The notes below the pieces were generated by a model that was not told where the DNA came from, did not search any database, and saw only the letters and a list, made by a program, of their open reading frames with translations. From Georgenia ruanii (GTDB lineage Bacteria; Actinomycetota; Actinomycetes; Actinomycetales; Actinomycetaceae): 64,000 nucleotides of DNA. Shown here piece by piece: positions 7,525-16,318 of the stretch (the first letter of the stretch is position 1; each line of letters begins with the position of its first letter). The translations under genes and the position numbers were made by a program. The stretch spans positions 104,495-168,494 of the forward strand of contig NZ_VUKE01000011.1 of assembly GCF_009193175.1 (NCBI RefSeq), given 5' to 3'.

Positions 7525-8934
7525 ATGTCCTTGAGCCCGGACGCACGCAGCACAGCCGTCGGCTCGCTCCGCGAGCCCGGCACCGGCCCGATCTTCCTGC
7601 CCGATGAGCCCGGGTACGACGCCGCGCGCGCGGCGTGGATGGCCGCGACGGACCAGCGCCCCGCGGCGGTCGCCACGCCGACCACCCCGGCCGAGGTGGC
7701 GGCCGTCGTCAAGGCCGCGGCCGCGGCCGGCCTGCGGGTGGCCCCGCAGTCCACCGGTCACAGCGCCAGCCCGCTCCCCGGCCGCGGCCTGGACGACGTC
7801 GTCCTCGTCCGCACCGGCGCCCTGGACGAGGTGACCATCGACGCGGCCAACCGTCGCGCCCGGGTGGGCTCCGGCGTGGTGTGGGAGCCGGCCGTCACGG
7901 CGGCGGCCGAGCACGGCCTGGCCGCCCTGCACGGCTCCTCCCCCAACGTCGGGATCGCGGGATACTCCCTTGGCGGCGGGGCCAGCTGGTACGCCCGTCA
8001 GCTCGGCCTGGCCACCAACAGCCTCACCGGCGTCGAGCTGATCACCGCCGACGGCGAGCTGGTCCGCGCCAGCCACACCGAGAACCCCGACCTGTTCTGG
8101 GCGCTGCGCGGCGGCGGCGGCAGCTTCGGTGTGGTCACCGCCTTGGAGTTCCGCCTCTACGACTTCTCCACCGCCTACGCCGGCCTCCTGCTGTGGGACG
8201 TCGCCGACGCCGAGCGGGTGCTGCGCACGTGGGCGCGGTGGGCACCCGCTGCCCCCGAGGCCATCACCACGGCCTTCCGCATCCTGAACCTTCCCCCGCT
8301 GCCGGACATCCCCGAGGTGGTGCGCGGGCGGCACATCGCCGTGATCGACGGCGCCATCCTGGCCGATGACGACCGGGCGGCCGAGATCCTCGCCGAGCTG
8401 CGCGCCCAGCGCCCGGAGGTCGACACCTTCGCGCGCGTGCCCACGCCGGCCATCACCCGCATCCACATGGACCCGGAGCCGCCCACGCCGGCCGTCACCA
8501 ACGGGGCGCTGCTCGCCGCGTTCCCCGACGCGGCGGTGGACGCCTTCGTCGCGGAGCTGGGGGTGGGCACGCGGTCCACGCTGTTCTTCGGCGAACTGCG
8601 CCAGCTCGGCGGCGCGCTCGTCCGGCCCGCCGAGGGAGGTGGCGCCCTCGACCGGCTCGACGGCGACTTCTCCGTCCTGGGGGTGGCGATCGTGCCGACC
8701 CCGCAGGCGCGGGCGGCCGGCGAGGCCGACGCCCGGGCGCTCGTCACCGCGCTGGCGCCGTGGGCGAACGGCCGGCACTACCTGAACTTCACCGAGCGCG
8801 CCGACGTCGATCCGCGCACCTTCTTCCCCGAGGAGGTCTGGTCGCGGCTGACGGCGATCCGGGCGACTGTCGACCCGGGCGGCCTGTTCGTGGCCAACCA
8901 TCCGATCGGCAGGGAGGCGGCGCCGGTGGGCTGA
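7525..8934 (+). CDS. FAD-binding oxidoreductase, berberine-bridge-enzyme-like
   Basis: The 469-residue protein has an N-terminal PCMH-type FAD domain (FAD_binding_4, ~55-220): STGHSASPLPGRGL carries the His that can be covalently attached to FAD, and GYSLGGGASWYARQLGLATNSL is the pyrophosphate loop. The cysteine used for a second flavin bond in bicovalent enzymes is absent here (GSSPNVG), so at most mono-covalent flavin is expected. The C-terminus (YLNFTERADVDPRTFF...VDPGGLFVANHPI) is the BBE-like end. These enzymes oxidise sugars, alcohols or secondary metabolites. ATG 7525 has GGGGGTG upstream. It is followed by the large SARP regulator 77 bp later. Confidence 0.9.
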   Translation: MSLSPDARSTAVGSLREPGTGPIFLPDEPGYDAARAAWMAATDQRPAAVATPTTPAEVAAVVKAAAAAGLRVAPQSTGHSASPLPGRGLDDVVLVRTGALDEVTIDAANRRARVGSGVVWEPAVTAAAEHGLAALHGSSPNVGIAGYSLGGGASWYARQLGLATNSLTGVELITADGELVRASHTENPDLFWALRGGGGSFGVVTALEFRLYDFSTAYAGLLLWDVADAERVLRTWARWAPAAPEAITTAFRILNLPPLPDIPEVVRGRHIAVIDGAILADDDRAAEILAELRAQRPEVDTFARVPTPAITRIHMDPEPPTPAVTNGALLAAFPDAAVDAFVAELGVGTRSTLFFGELRQLGGALVRPAEGGGALDRLDGDFSVLGVAIVPTPQARAAGEADARALVTALAPWANGRHYLNFTERADVDPRTFFPEEVWSRLTAIRATVDPGGLFVANHPIGREAAPVG

Positions 8935-9011
8935 GCCGCCTCCCCTCGCAGGCGCCGGCCCCCCGCGGCGGGGGCGGCGGGCGGGCGCGCGGGCTCGTAC
9001 CCTCGTCAGGC

Positions 9012-12000
9012 GTGAGGGTCGATGTGCTCGGCCCGGTGGAGGCCCGCCTCGACAGCGCGGTGGATCTGGGCCCCCGGAAGCAGCGCGCCCTCCTGGCAGC
9101 GTTGACGCTGCATCTCGGCCGTCCCGTTCCGGTCCACACCCTCGTCGACCTGCTGTGGGGTGACCGGCCGCCCGCCCGGGCGGTCGGCGCGCTCCAGGTC
9201 TACGTCGCTGGGCTCCGCCGGAGGCTGGAGCCCGCTCGCCCCGCCCGGGCCCCGGCCGGCGTGCTCGTCACCGTCGAGCCGGGCTACGCCCTGCGGCTGC
9301 GCGCCGACGAGGTCGACGCGGCGATCTTCGACCGGGACGTTGCCGCCGTCCACCAGGCGCTCGCGCCCCTGGCGCCTCTCGGCCAGGGCCGAGCACCCGC
9401 CGCCGCCCCCGACGCCGCCACGCTTGCCGAGGCCGCCCAACGACTCGCGGCGGCCATGGCGCTCTGGCGCGGCACCCCCTACCTCGAGCTGCAGGACGCC
9501 GAGCCGGCGCGGGCCGAGCGGGCCCGGCTGGAGGAGCTGCGGCTGCTCGCGGTGGAGGATCTCGCCCTGGCCCGCCTCGTCCTCGGGCAGGAGGGCGCCG
9601 TCGCGGCCGAGCTGGAGGCGCTCACCGGCGTCCATCCGTGGCGGGAGCGTCTCTGGGCGCTGCGGGCGGTGGCCCTCACGCGCACCGGCCGCCAGGCCGA
9701 GGCCCTGGCGGTGCTGCGCCGCGTGCGCGACGTGCTCAGGGGTGAGCTCGGGCTCGAACCCGGCCCCGAGCTGCGGGCCCTGACCACCGGCATCCTGCGC
9801 CAGGATCCCGCCCTGGAGTGGAGCATCTCGCGCCAGACCCCTGACCTGGCGCGGAGCGGATCGCCGCTCGGCGCGCCGGCACCCCGGTCCGGGGCCGGGG
9901 CCGGGACCGGGACCGGGACCGGGACAACCCTCTGTTGCGCACCTGCCGCGCCGGGACCCCGCCTGCCGCCGTGGCCGCTGGTCGGCCGGGACGCCGAGCT
10001 GGCCGCGCTGGCCGGTCTCCTGGACGCCGCCGCCGCGGGGAACCCCGGGGCCTGTGCAATCACCGGCGAGCAGGGCATCGGTAAGTCCCGGCTGTGCGCC
10101 GAGCTGGCCGCCCGGGCCCGTGCCCGCGAGGTGCGGCTGCTGGCCGGCCGGTGCTCGGGGGACGGCGCCCCGCCGCTGTGGCCCTGGGCCACGGCGCTGC
10201 TCGGGCTGGGCGAGGACCGACCGCTCCATGTGGGTGAGAAGGAGCCGGGCGCCGCGTTCCGTGCCTGGGAGGCCATCGCGGCCGCTGTCCTCCGCGCCGC
10301 CGCGAACGAGACCGTGCTGCTGGTGCTGGACGACCTGGACGTGGCCGACGCCTCCAGCCTGCGGGTGCTGCGCCTGCTCGCCGACATGCTCGAGGGCGGG
10401 CGGCTGCTGGTGGTCGTGACCTGGCACGAGCCCCGCGCCGCCGTCCCGGCCCTCGACGAGGCGGTGGACGCGCTCGCGCACCGCGACGTCCTGCGGCTGC
10501 CGCTGGCAGGCGTCACTGCCGCCGATGCGACGACACTCGTCTCCGCGGTGGCCGGGATCAGCCCCACCCCGGCGCAGGCGGCCGCCCTGCACGACCGCAC
10601 CGCCGGCAACCCGCTGTTCCTCGTGGAGTACGCCCGCCTGGCCCGCGAACGGCGCGACCTGACGGCGCTGCTGACCGAGCCCGGCCCGCCGGGGGCGGTG
10701 CGCGACGTGCTGCTGCGCCGACTGCACCGCCTGCCCGCGGCGACGGTCCAGGCGCTGCACGCGGCTGCGGTCGTCGGGCGCCGCTTCGACCTGGCCGCCA
10801 CGTCTGCGGCAGTCGGCGCGAGCGAGGACGAGCTGCTCGACCACCTCGACCCGGCCCTGGCCGGCGGCCTCGTCCGTGACGTCGACATCGACCAGTTCGC
10901 CTTCACCCACGCCCTGGTGCGGGACACGATCTGCACGATCCTGCCCGCCTCCCGCCGGGCACGGCTGCACGCCCGGGTCGCCGGGCACCTGTCGACCCTG
11001 CCCGGGCGCGAGACCGAGGCCGCGCATCACTGGCTGGCCAGCGGACCCGCGCACGCCGCCCGAGCCTGGCGCGCCGCGGTGGCCGGGGCCGCCGTCGCCG
11101 GCCGCTACCACGCCCACGACCAGGCCGCGACTCTCCTCCGGGCGGCGCTCACCGCACAGGAAGCCGACCGGGGCGCCACGGCGCGTGACCGCCACGCCGT
11201 CCTCCTCGACCTCGCCGAGGCCTGCAGGTGGGCCGGGGACTGGCCGGGGCTGACCGACGCGGCGGCCGGGGCTGTCGCCGTCGCCGACGAGATCGGGGAC
11301 CTCGAGCTGCTCGCCCGGGCGGCCACCGCTCCGACGGCCGGCACGTTGTGGCAGTCCGCGAGCCCCGGTCAGGTCCACGGCGACACCGTGGCCACCCTCC
11401 GTCGGGTGCTGCGTGCGCTCCCGGCGCAGGACGGACGCCTCCGCTGCGAGGCGATGCTGAGCCTGGCCAACGAGCTGTACTACGTCGCCGGGGTGGCCGA
11501 GCGCCGCAGACTGACCGAGGGGGCGGTGGCCATGGCGCGCCGCCTCGGGGACGATCCGCTCCTGCTCGACGCCTACGAGATCGCCTGCCTGTCCCTGTGG
11601 TGCCCGGCGACCCGGCGGGAGTGCCTGGACCATTCCGGCCGGGCCGTCGAGCTGGCCACGCGGCTGGGCGACGAGCGCTCGCTGGTGATCGCGACCACGC
11701 TGCGGGCGGTGAGCGAGGGCGAGCTGGGGCTGGTGGCACCGATGTGGGCGACGGCCGCCCGGGCCCGGGAGCACGCCGCCCGCCTGCGGCTGCCCTACGC
11801 GCTGCTCGTGCTGGACAACCTCGAGCTGGCCTGGCTGACCCTGGCGGGCCGCTTCGCCGAGGCCGAGCAGCGCCTGGCGGACATGGAGGCCCGGCGCCGG
11901 GCCACCTCCCGGCCGCTGGCCGCCTCCATGGTCGCCCGAGCCCGGGGGACGCTGCGGCTGTGGCAGGGGCGCGGCGCCGAGGCGCTTCCCCCGCTGCTGG

Positions 12001-12419
12001 GACTGGAGGGTGGCTTCGTCCCGGTCACCAGCTTCGTGCTCGTGCTGATGCTGCGGGCCGGGCAGGAGGAGGCGGCGCGTGCCCACCTGTCCGCCCACCC
12101 CGTCGACCTCGAGCACGAGTGCTGGTTCTCGATGCTCGACTGGTGCCTGGCCGGCGAGGCCGCCCTCCGGCTCGGCGACGCCGCGCTGGGCGCCGCCGCG
12201 GCCGCCAAGCTGGCGCGCCACACCGGTCAGAGTTCCTCGGCCGGCTCGGGCAACGCGGCTGGTCCGGCGGACATGTACCTGGCGATGGCCGAGGCGGCGG
12301 CCGGGCGGTTGCCTGCGGCGACGGCGCACGCCGACCGCGCCGAGGAGCTGTGCACGGCGTGGGGCATCCCGCTGGCCGCGCAGCTGCTGCGGGAGCAGCG
12401 GACCCGCCACGGCTTCTGA
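9012..12419 (+). CDS. Large SARP/BTAD regulator with AAA ATPase and TPR-like C-terminus
   Basis: The 1135-residue protein starts at GTG 9012. Residues ~1-90 are an OmpR-type winged helix (VDLGPRKQRALLAALTLHLG...LVDLLWGDRPP), ~95-255 a bacterial transcriptional activation (BTAD) domain, then a Gly-Ala/Gly-Thr linker, then an AAA_16-type ATPase with Walker A (GEQGIGKS, ~352-359) and Walker B (VLLVLDDLDVAD, ~434). The last ~500 residues are alpha-helical repeats of TPR character. This is the AfsR-like architecture, in which ATP and a ligand or phosphorylation control DNA binding. It likely activates the upstream oxidoreductase gene through the 11-bp repeats. It is convergent with the alcohol dehydrogenase gene, 9 bp away. 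Confidence 0.92.
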   Translation: MRVDVLGPVEARLDSAVDLGPRKQRALLAALTLHLGRPVPVHTLVDLLWGDRPPARAVGALQVYVAGLRRRLEPARPARAPAGVLVTVEPGYALRLRADEVDAAIFDRDVAAVHQALAPLAPLGQGRAPAAAPDAATLAEAAQRLAAAMALWRGTPYLELQDAEPARAERARLEELRLLAVEDLALARLVLGQEGAVAAELEALTGVHPWRERLWALRAVALTRTGRQAEALAVLRRVRDVLRGELGLEPGPELRALTTGILRQDPALEWSISRQTPDLARSGSPLGAPAPRSGAGAGTGTGTGTTLCCAPAAPGPRLPPWPLVGRDAELAALAGLLDAAAAGNPGACAITGEQGIGKSRLCAELAARARAREVRLLAGRCSGDGAPPLWPWATALLGLGEDRPLHVGEKEPGAAFRAWEAIAAAVLRAAANETVLLVLDDLDVADASSLRVLRLLADMLEGGRLLVVVTWHEPRAAVPALDEAVDALAHRDVLRLPLAGVTAADATTLVSAVAGISPTPAQAAALHDRTAGNPLFLVEYARLARERRDLTALLTEPGPPGAVRDVLLRRLHRLPAATVQALHAAAVVGRRFDLAATSAAVGASEDELLDHLDPALAGGLVRDVDIDQFAFTHALVRDTICTILPASRRARLHARVAGHLSTLPGRETEAAHHWLASGPAHAARAWRAAVAGAAVAGRYHAHDQAATLLRAALTAQEADRGATARDRHAVLLDLAEACRWAGDWPGLTDAAAGAVAVADEIGDLELLARAATAPTAGTLWQSASPGQVHGDTVATLRRVLRALPAQDGRLRCEAMLSLANELYYVAGVAERRRLTEGAVAMARRLGDDPLLLDAYEIACLSLWCPATRRECLDHSGRAVELATRLGDERSLVIATTLRAVSEGELGLVAPMWATAARAREHAARLRLPYALLVLDNLELAWLTLAGRFAEAEQRLADMEARRRATSRPLAASMVARARGTLRLWQGRGAEALPPLLGLEGGFVPVTSFVLVLMLRAGQEEAARAHLSAHPVDLEHECWFSMLDWCLAGEAALRLGDAALGAAAAAKLARHTGQSSSAGSGNAAGPADMYLAMAEAAAGRLPAATAHADRAEELCTAWGIPLAAQLLREQRTRHGF

Positions 12420-12428
12420 CCCGTGTTG

Positions 12429-13451
12429 TCAGGGCCGCAGCAGCGCTTTGATGGCGCGCCGCTCGTCCATGGCCTTGTAGCCCACGGCGGCCTCTTCCAG
12501 CGGGAGCTCGAGGTCGAAGACCTTGCCCGGCTCGATCGTGCGGTCCCAGATGAGCTGGATCAGCGCGGGCAGGAACCGGCGCACCGGGGCCGGGCCGCCG
12601 TGCAGGTGCACCGCGGCGAAGAAGACCTCCTGGCCGGGCAGCTCCACGCCGTGCGCGACGCCGACGTAGCCGACGTGCCCACCCGGGCGGGTGGACCGGA
12701 TCGCCTGCATCATCGATTCCTGGGTGCCGACCGCCTCGATCACCGAGTGCGCGCCCAGGCCACCGGTGAGCTCCTTGATGCGCGCCACCCCCGCGTCGCC
12801 GCGCTCGGTGACGATGTCGGTGGCGCCGAACTCCCGGGCGAGCCGCTGGCGCGGCTCGTGCCGGCTCATCGCGATGATCCGCACGGCGCCGAGCTGCCGG
12901 GCGGCGAGGACGGCGAGCAGCCCGACGGCGCCGTCGCCCACCACGGCGACCGTCTTGCCGGGGCCCACCTCGGCGGCCACGGCGCCGAACCAGCCGGTGC
13001 CGAGGACGTCGGAGGCGGCGAGCAGGGACGGGACGAGGTCGGGGTCGGGCATGCCGGGGGTGGCCACGAGCGTGCCGTCGGCCAGCGGCACCCGCAGCAG
13101 CTCGGCCTGGGAGCCGAACATGCCCATGGGCACGTTGTGCACGCAGCGGCTCTGGTAGCCGGCCCGGCAGATCTCGCAGGTGTTGTCGGAGGCGAAGAAC
13201 GAGCCGACGACGAAGTCGCCGACCGTGATGGTCTCGACCGCGTCGCCGATCTCCTCGACGACGCCGACGTACTCATGCCCCATGGGCTGCGGCCGGTCCG
13301 AGGTGTCGATGCCGCGGAAGGGCCACAGGTCCGACCCGCACACGCACGCGGCGGTCACACGGATGATCGCGTCGGTCGGCTCGACGAGGCTCGGGCGGTC
13401 GCGCTCCTCGACGCGGACGTCGCCGGGGCCGTAGAGGACTGCTCCTCGCAT
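12429..13451 (-). CDS. Zinc-dependent alcohol dehydrogenase
   Basis: The 340-residue protein is a medium-chain zinc dehydrogenase. Catalytic-zinc ligands are visible (Cys38 in CVCGSD, His59-Glu60 in GHE), the structural-zinc region has CEICRAGYQSRC, and the Rossmann motif is VAVVGDGAVGLLAVLAARQLGA (residues ~165-185). It probably oxidises or reduces a small alcohol/aldehyde with NAD(P). ATG 13451 has AAGGAG 6 nt upstream. It is divergent from a truncated MmyB-type regulator with 182 bp between, and such regulators commonly sit next to and repress the neighbouring oxidoreductase. Confidence 0.92.
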   Translation of the reverse strand: MRGAVLYGPGDVRVEERDRPSLVEPTDAIIRVTAACVCGSDLWPFRGIDTSDRPQPMGHEYVGVVEEIGDAVETITVGDFVVGSFFASDNTCEICRAGYQSRCVHNVPMGMFGSQAELLRVPLADGTLVATPGMPDPDLVPSLLAASDVLGTGWFGAVAAEVGPGKTVAVVGDGAVGLLAVLAARQLGAVRIIAMSRHEPRQRLAREFGATDIVTERGDAGVARIKELTGGLGAHSVIEAVGTQESMMQAIRSTRPGGHVGYVGVAHGVELPGQEVFFAAVHLHGGPAPVRRFLPALIQLIWDRTIEPGKVFDLELPLEEAAVGYKAMDERRAIKALLRP

Positions 13452-13575
13452 GGGGTGCTCCTTACTGGTTGTCGGTGGCGGCCGCCGGGGCGGGCTTCAT
13501 GCTTACGGGGCTGTCGCACGTCCCCGGCGCCTCCTCCATGACACCCTCCCTCGCGCGGGCGCGGGAGGTCGCGTT

Positions 13576-13625
13576 GGTAGGGGGTAGAACGAGAACCTCC
13601 CTCGGCACGGGAGGATGCTCCTACC
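13576..13625. promoter_or_regulatory. Nested inverted repeats between ADH and MmyB-type regulator
   Basis: GGTAGG (13576-13581) pairs with CCTACC (13620-13625), and inside these CCTCCC (13596-13601) pairs with GGGAGG (13609-13614). The block lies just upstream of the regulator start at 13634 in the divergent promoter region, so it is a plausible operator for the regulator. Confidence 0.4.
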
Positions 13626-13633
13626 GTGGAGAC

Positions 13634-13930
13634 GTGGACAACCGCTCCGACATCCGCGGCTTCCTGGTCACCCGACGCGCCAAGCTCGCGCCCGAGCGGG
13701 TCGGCCTCCGCGCCGGCGGACGACGGCGCGTGCCCGGGCTGCGCCGCGAGGAGGTCGCCGTCCTGGCCGGTATGAGCACGGAGTGGTGCACCCAGCTCGA
13801 GAAGGGCCACATCGGCGGCGTCTGCGAGGACGTCCTCGAGGCCGTCGCCCGCGCACTGCAGCTCGACGCCGCCGAACGCGCCTACCTGCTCGACCTGGCC
13901 ATCTACACCGCCGAGCCGGGGGCCGAACAT
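13634..13930 (+). pseudogene. Truncated MmyB-type helix-turn-helix regulator
   Basis: From GTG 13634 the frame encodes a clear XRE helix-turn-helix of the MmyB class (residues ~1-90; FLVTRRAKLAPERVGL, GRRRVPGLRREEVAVLAGMS, CEDVLEAVARALQLDAAERAYL). Intact members are about 260-290 residues with a C-terminal PAS-like (MLTR) domain. Here homology stops at residue ~97, and the frame then runs without a stop through the cupin gene in another frame to 14557 as Arg-rich nonsense. I read this as a C-terminal deletion joining the HTH to the cupin gene. The HTH may still be made as a fusion with a non-native tail. Confidence 0.65.
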
Positions 13931-13958
13931 CCCGCCCTACCTGAAGGAGAACGCCTCC

Positions 13959-14372
13959 ATGCAGATCACCCGCAGCTCCATCGGCACCGCCAAGGGGCCG
14001 GCCGACTGGTTCACCGGCGACGTCTACATCGACTCCATCGCGGCATCGCCGGCGCCCTCCCGGGTGCAGGCGAGCCTCGTGCACTTCATGCCCGGCGCCC
14101 GGACCCACTGGCACCGCCACCCGCTGAGCCAGACCGTCTTCGTCACCGAGGGCGTCGGACTGTGCCAGCGGCGCGGCGGCCCGGTCGAAGTCATCCGTCC
14201 CGGCGACCGGGTCCTGTTCGAGGCCGACGAGGAGCACTGGCACGGTGCGGCGCCGGACCGGCTCATGGTGCACCTGGCCATCAACGAAGGCGACGCCGAG
14301 CACGACGTCGTCCACTGGCTCGCGCCCGTGACCGACGAGGAGTACGCCGCCGGGGCGCCCGCGGCGGACTGA
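13959..14372 (+). CDS. Single-domain cupin protein
   Basis: The 137-residue protein is a single cupin barrel. Motif 1 contains GARTHWHRHP (two metal-binding His), followed by GVGLCQRRGGPVEVIRPGDRV and motif 2 with EEHWHGAAPDR. This matches the small cupins annotated near carboxymuconolactone decarboxylases and quinone/aldehyde detoxification genes; the exact reaction is not established. ATG 13959 has AAGGAG 8 nt upstream, and family members start with the same MQIT sequence. It lies directly after the truncated regulator, in a different reading frame, and is probably cotranscribed with it. Confidence 0.88.
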   Translation: MQITRSSIGTAKGPADWFTGDVYIDSIAASPAPSRVQASLVHFMPGARTHWHRHPLSQTVFVTEGVGLCQRRGGPVEVIRPGDRVLFEADEEHWHGAAPDRLMVHLAINEGDAEHDVVHWLAPVTDEEYAAGAPAAD

Positions 14373-14510
14373 CCCGGCTGCTGCTCCGCTCCCGAGCGGC
14401 CGCTCCCGCCACAAGCCCCGGTTCGCGCCACGGGCGCGTGGTAGACCACCCGCCCGCGGCGCCACGACCCGTGTGCGGCGGAAGCGGCCGCCCGCCGGGA
14501 CACGTGCCGG

Positions 14511-16160
14511 TCAGCCCTCCGTGCTCTCCCGGCGCGCCGCCCGGTACCGCTCGATGAGCGCGTTGGTCGAGGAGTCGTGCGTGAGCGACGGCGCCTCGTC
14601 GGCGGTGAGCTCGGGGGTGATCCGGTTCGCGAGCACCTTGCCCAGCTCCACGCCCCACTGGTCGAAGGAGTTGATGTTCCAGACCGTGCCCTGGGTGAAC
14701 ACCTTGTGCTCGTACAGCGCGACGAGCTGCCCCAGCACCGACGGCGTCAGCTTCGGCGCGAGGATCGTCGTCGTCGGGTGGTTCCCGGCGAAGGTCTTGT
14801 GCGCCACGAGCTCCTCGGGCACGCCGTCGGCCCGGACCTCCTCGGGCGTCTTGCCGAACGCGAGCGCCTCGGTCTGCGCGAGCAGGTTCGCGGTGAGCAG
14901 GTCGTGGTGGCCGGGCACCTCGTCGGCCGGGTGGACGAACCCGATGAAGTCCGCCGGCACGGTCTGGGTGCCCTGGTGGATGAGCTGGTAGAAGGCGTGC
15001 TGGCCGTTGGTGCCGGGCTCGCCCCAGACCACCGGGCCGGTCTGGTAGGTGACGGGTGCGCCGTCGAGCGTGACGGACTTGCCGTTGGACTCCATGTCCA
15101 GCTGCTGCAGGTACGCCGGGAACCGCGAGAGGTACTGGTTGTAGGGCAGGACGGCGTGGGTCGCGGTGCCCTGGAAGTTGCGGTACCAGACGCCGATGAG
15201 CCCGAGCAGCACCGGGACGTTGCGCTCCAGCGGCGTGGTGCGGAAGTGCTGGTCCATGGCGTGGAAGCCGGCGAGCATGGCGCGGAAGTTGTCCGGGCCG
15301 ACGGCGATCATCAGCGAGAGCCCGACGGCGGAGTCGTAGGAGTACCGGCCGCCCACCCAGTCCCAGAAGCCGAACATGTTGGCGGTGTCGATGCCGAACT
15401 CGGCGACCTTCTCGGCGTTGGTGGACACCGCCACGAAGTGCTTGGCGACGGCGGCGCCGTCGCCCAGGGCGTCGAGGAGCCAGGTGCGGGCGGTCTTGGC
15501 GTTGGTGATCGTCTCGATGGTGGTGAAGGTCTTGGACGCGACGATGAACAGCGTCTCCTCGGGGTCGACGCCCTTGAGCGCCGCGGCCATGTCGTCACCG
15601 TCCACGTTGGAGACGAAGATCGAGGTGATGTCGGGGTCGGCGTAGGGCTGCAGGGCGATGGTGGCCATCTTCGGGCCGAGGTCCGAGCCGCCGATGCCGA
15701 TGTTGACGATGGTGGTCAGCCGCTTCCCGGTGTGCCCGGTCCACTCCCCCGAGCGGACCTTGGCGGCGAAGGCGGCCATCCGGTCGAGGACCTCGTGGAC
15801 GTCGGCGACGACGTCCTGGCCGTCGACGACCAGCGTCGCGTCGCGCGGGGCGCGCAGGGCGGTGTGCAGGACGGCGCGGTCCTCGGTGACGTTGATGTGC
15901 TCGCCGCGGAACATCGCCTCGATGCGCTCGGGCAGGCCGGCGGCCCGGGCCAGGTCCACCAGCAGGCCCAGCGTCTCGTCCGTGACCAGGTTCTTGGAGT
16001 AGTCGACGTAGAGGTCGACCGCCTCGGCCGTGAAGGTGGCGCCGCGCTCGGCGTCGGCACCGAACAGGTCGCGCAGGTGGGTGCCCTTGAGCTCCTCGGC
16101 GTGGGCGGCCAGCGCCTGCCACTGGTTGGTGGTGGAGATGTCCTGGTGGGTCACGGTCAT
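14511..16160 (-). CDS. pgi: Glucose-6-phosphate isomerase
   Basis: The 549-residue protein interconverts glucose-6-phosphate and fructose-6-phosphate in glycolysis/gluconeogenesis, in the cytoplasm. Length and motifs are those of a standard bacterial [27 protein letters not shown] (phosphate-binding region), [17 protein letters not shown], and [18 protein letters not shown] with the catalytic His/Glu region. ATG 16160 is chosen because GAGGAG lies just upstream and the N-terminus matches the family. It follows the radical SAM gene on the same strand after 158 bp, which is enough for its own promoter. Confidence 0.97.
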   Translation of the reverse strand: MTVTHQDISTTNQWQALAAHAEELKGTHLRDLFGADAERGATFTAEAVDLYVDYSKNLVTDETLGLLVDLARAAGLPERIEAMFRGEHINVTEDRAVLHTALRAPRDATLVVDGQDVVADVHEVLDRMAAFAAKVRSGEWTGHTGKRLTTIVNIGIGGSDLGPKMATIALQPYADPDITSIFVSNVDGDDMAAALKGVDPEETLFIVASKTFTTIETITNAKTARTWLLDALGDGAAVAKHFVAVSTNAEKVAEFGIDTANMFGFWDWVGGRYSYDSAVGLSLMIAVGPDNFRAMLAGFHAMDQHFRTTPLERNVPVLLGLIGVWYRNFQGTATHAVLPYNQYLSRFPAYLQQLDMESNGKSVTLDGAPVTYQTGPVVWGEPGTNGQHAFYQLIHQGTQTVPADFIGFVHPADEVPGHHDLLTANLLAQTEALAFGKTPEEVRADGVPEELVAHKTFAGNHPTTTILAPKLTPSVLGQLVALYEHKVFTQGTVWNINSFDQWGVELGKVLANRITPELTADEAPSLTHDSSTNALIERYRAARRESTEG

Positions 16161-16318
16161 GACGCTCCTCAGCTGCGCGCGCACCCGTCGGCTCGGGTGT
16201 CCCTCAGGCCATGATCGTCCGCCCGGCGCCCGCACACCCGTTGACGGTTGTCGATGTGTCGCTCACGTGCGGCGTCGAGAGCCTCCGGGTGGGACGTGGG
16301 CGGCCCCGCCGGCGCGCG

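Noticed and set aside
9006..12410. Long antisense reading frame of 1134 codons opposite the SARP regulator
   Set aside because: It is Gly/Arg/Gln-rich with no domain and exists because the opposing gene's third-position G/C bias suppresses stops; the plus-strand regulator has clear domains.
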